This document shows, piece by piece, positions 5,634 to 5,724 of a stretch of 5,724 nucleotides of DNA. The notes below the pieces were generated by a model. That model did not search any database and was not told where the DNA came from. It worked only from the letters and a program-made list of their open reading frames with translations. Source of the DNA: an uncultured Clostridia bacterium (GTDB taxonomy: Bacteria; Bacillota; Clostridia; Christensenellales; UBA1242); contig CAMOCI010000049.1 of the NCBI GenBank assembly GCA_946610635.1, positions 1 to 5,724 of the forward strand, given 5' to 3'. Made by a program: the position numbers and the translations under genes. The number at the start of each line of letters is the position of its first letter. The first letter of the stretch is position 1.

Positions 5634-5723
5634 GGAGAGTTACCCAAGTGGTTAAGGGGGCACCCTGCTAAGGTGTTAGGTCGGGAAACTGGCGCAAGAG
5701 TTCAAATCTCTTACTCTCCGCCA
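5634..5723 (+). tRNA. tRNA-Ser (anticodon GCU)
   Basis: This is a complete class II tRNA. The 7-bp acceptor stem pairs GGAGAGT (5634-5640) with ACTCTCC (5713-5719), followed by discriminator G (5720) and an encoded CCA (5721-5723). The D-arm (CCC...GGG) contains the GTGGTT-type loop. The anticodon loop CTGCTAA gives GCT, which reads AGC and AGU serine codons. A long variable arm, typical of serine tRNAs, follows, then a T-arm with loop TTCAAAT closed by AAGAG/CTCTT. The variable arm resembles the Bacillus tRNA-Ser(GCU). One base follows before the window ends, so it could be the first of a tRNA cluster. Confidence 0.97.
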
Positions 5724-5724
5724 A

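Overview
The window is from an AT-rich (roughly 30% G+C) low-GC Gram-positive genome, most likely an uncultured member of class Clostridia. The signs are a DegV-family protein, a clostridial-type glutamyl-tRNA synthetase of about 556 residues, ribosomal protein S21, UppP/BacA, AAAGG-type ribosome binding sites with a steady 8-base spacing, near-perfect sigma-A promoters, and a tRNA gene with an encoded CCA. TGA serves as a stop, so the standard bacterial code (table 11) applies. The species cannot be named from this sequence alone.

Layout, left to right. Positions 1-351 (+) hold the C-terminal part of a DegV-family lipid-binding protein cut by the window edge. A symmetrical hairpin at 371-405 lies between it and the convergent gene that follows. 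Positions 423-2317 (-) hold a two-gene operon of unknown function: a 421-residue protein (orfA) and a 210-residue protein (orfB), coupled by an ATGA stop/start overlap and with a candidate promoter of its own. Positions 2513-4183 (-) hold gltX, followed by a terminator at 2463-2496. A divergent promoter region at 4184-4376 separates gltX from rpsU (4377-4550, +, GTG start, 57 residues). A second shared terminator (4567-4594) lies between rpsU and the convergent uppP (4598-5374, -). The last 260 bases carry a consensus promoter and a complete tRNA-Ser(GCU).

Most of the window is housekeeping: translation (gltX, rpsU, tRNA-Ser) and recycling of the undecaprenyl carrier lipid for cell wall synthesis (uppP). 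The unusual part is the orfA-orfB operon. Neither product resembles a family I can name, and orfA is clearly more AT-rich in sampled stretches than gltX next door. The pair is tightly coupled for translation and sits as a self-contained cassette between housekeeping genes. It is the only candidate here for an undescribed system, and its function cannot be deduced from the sequence alone.
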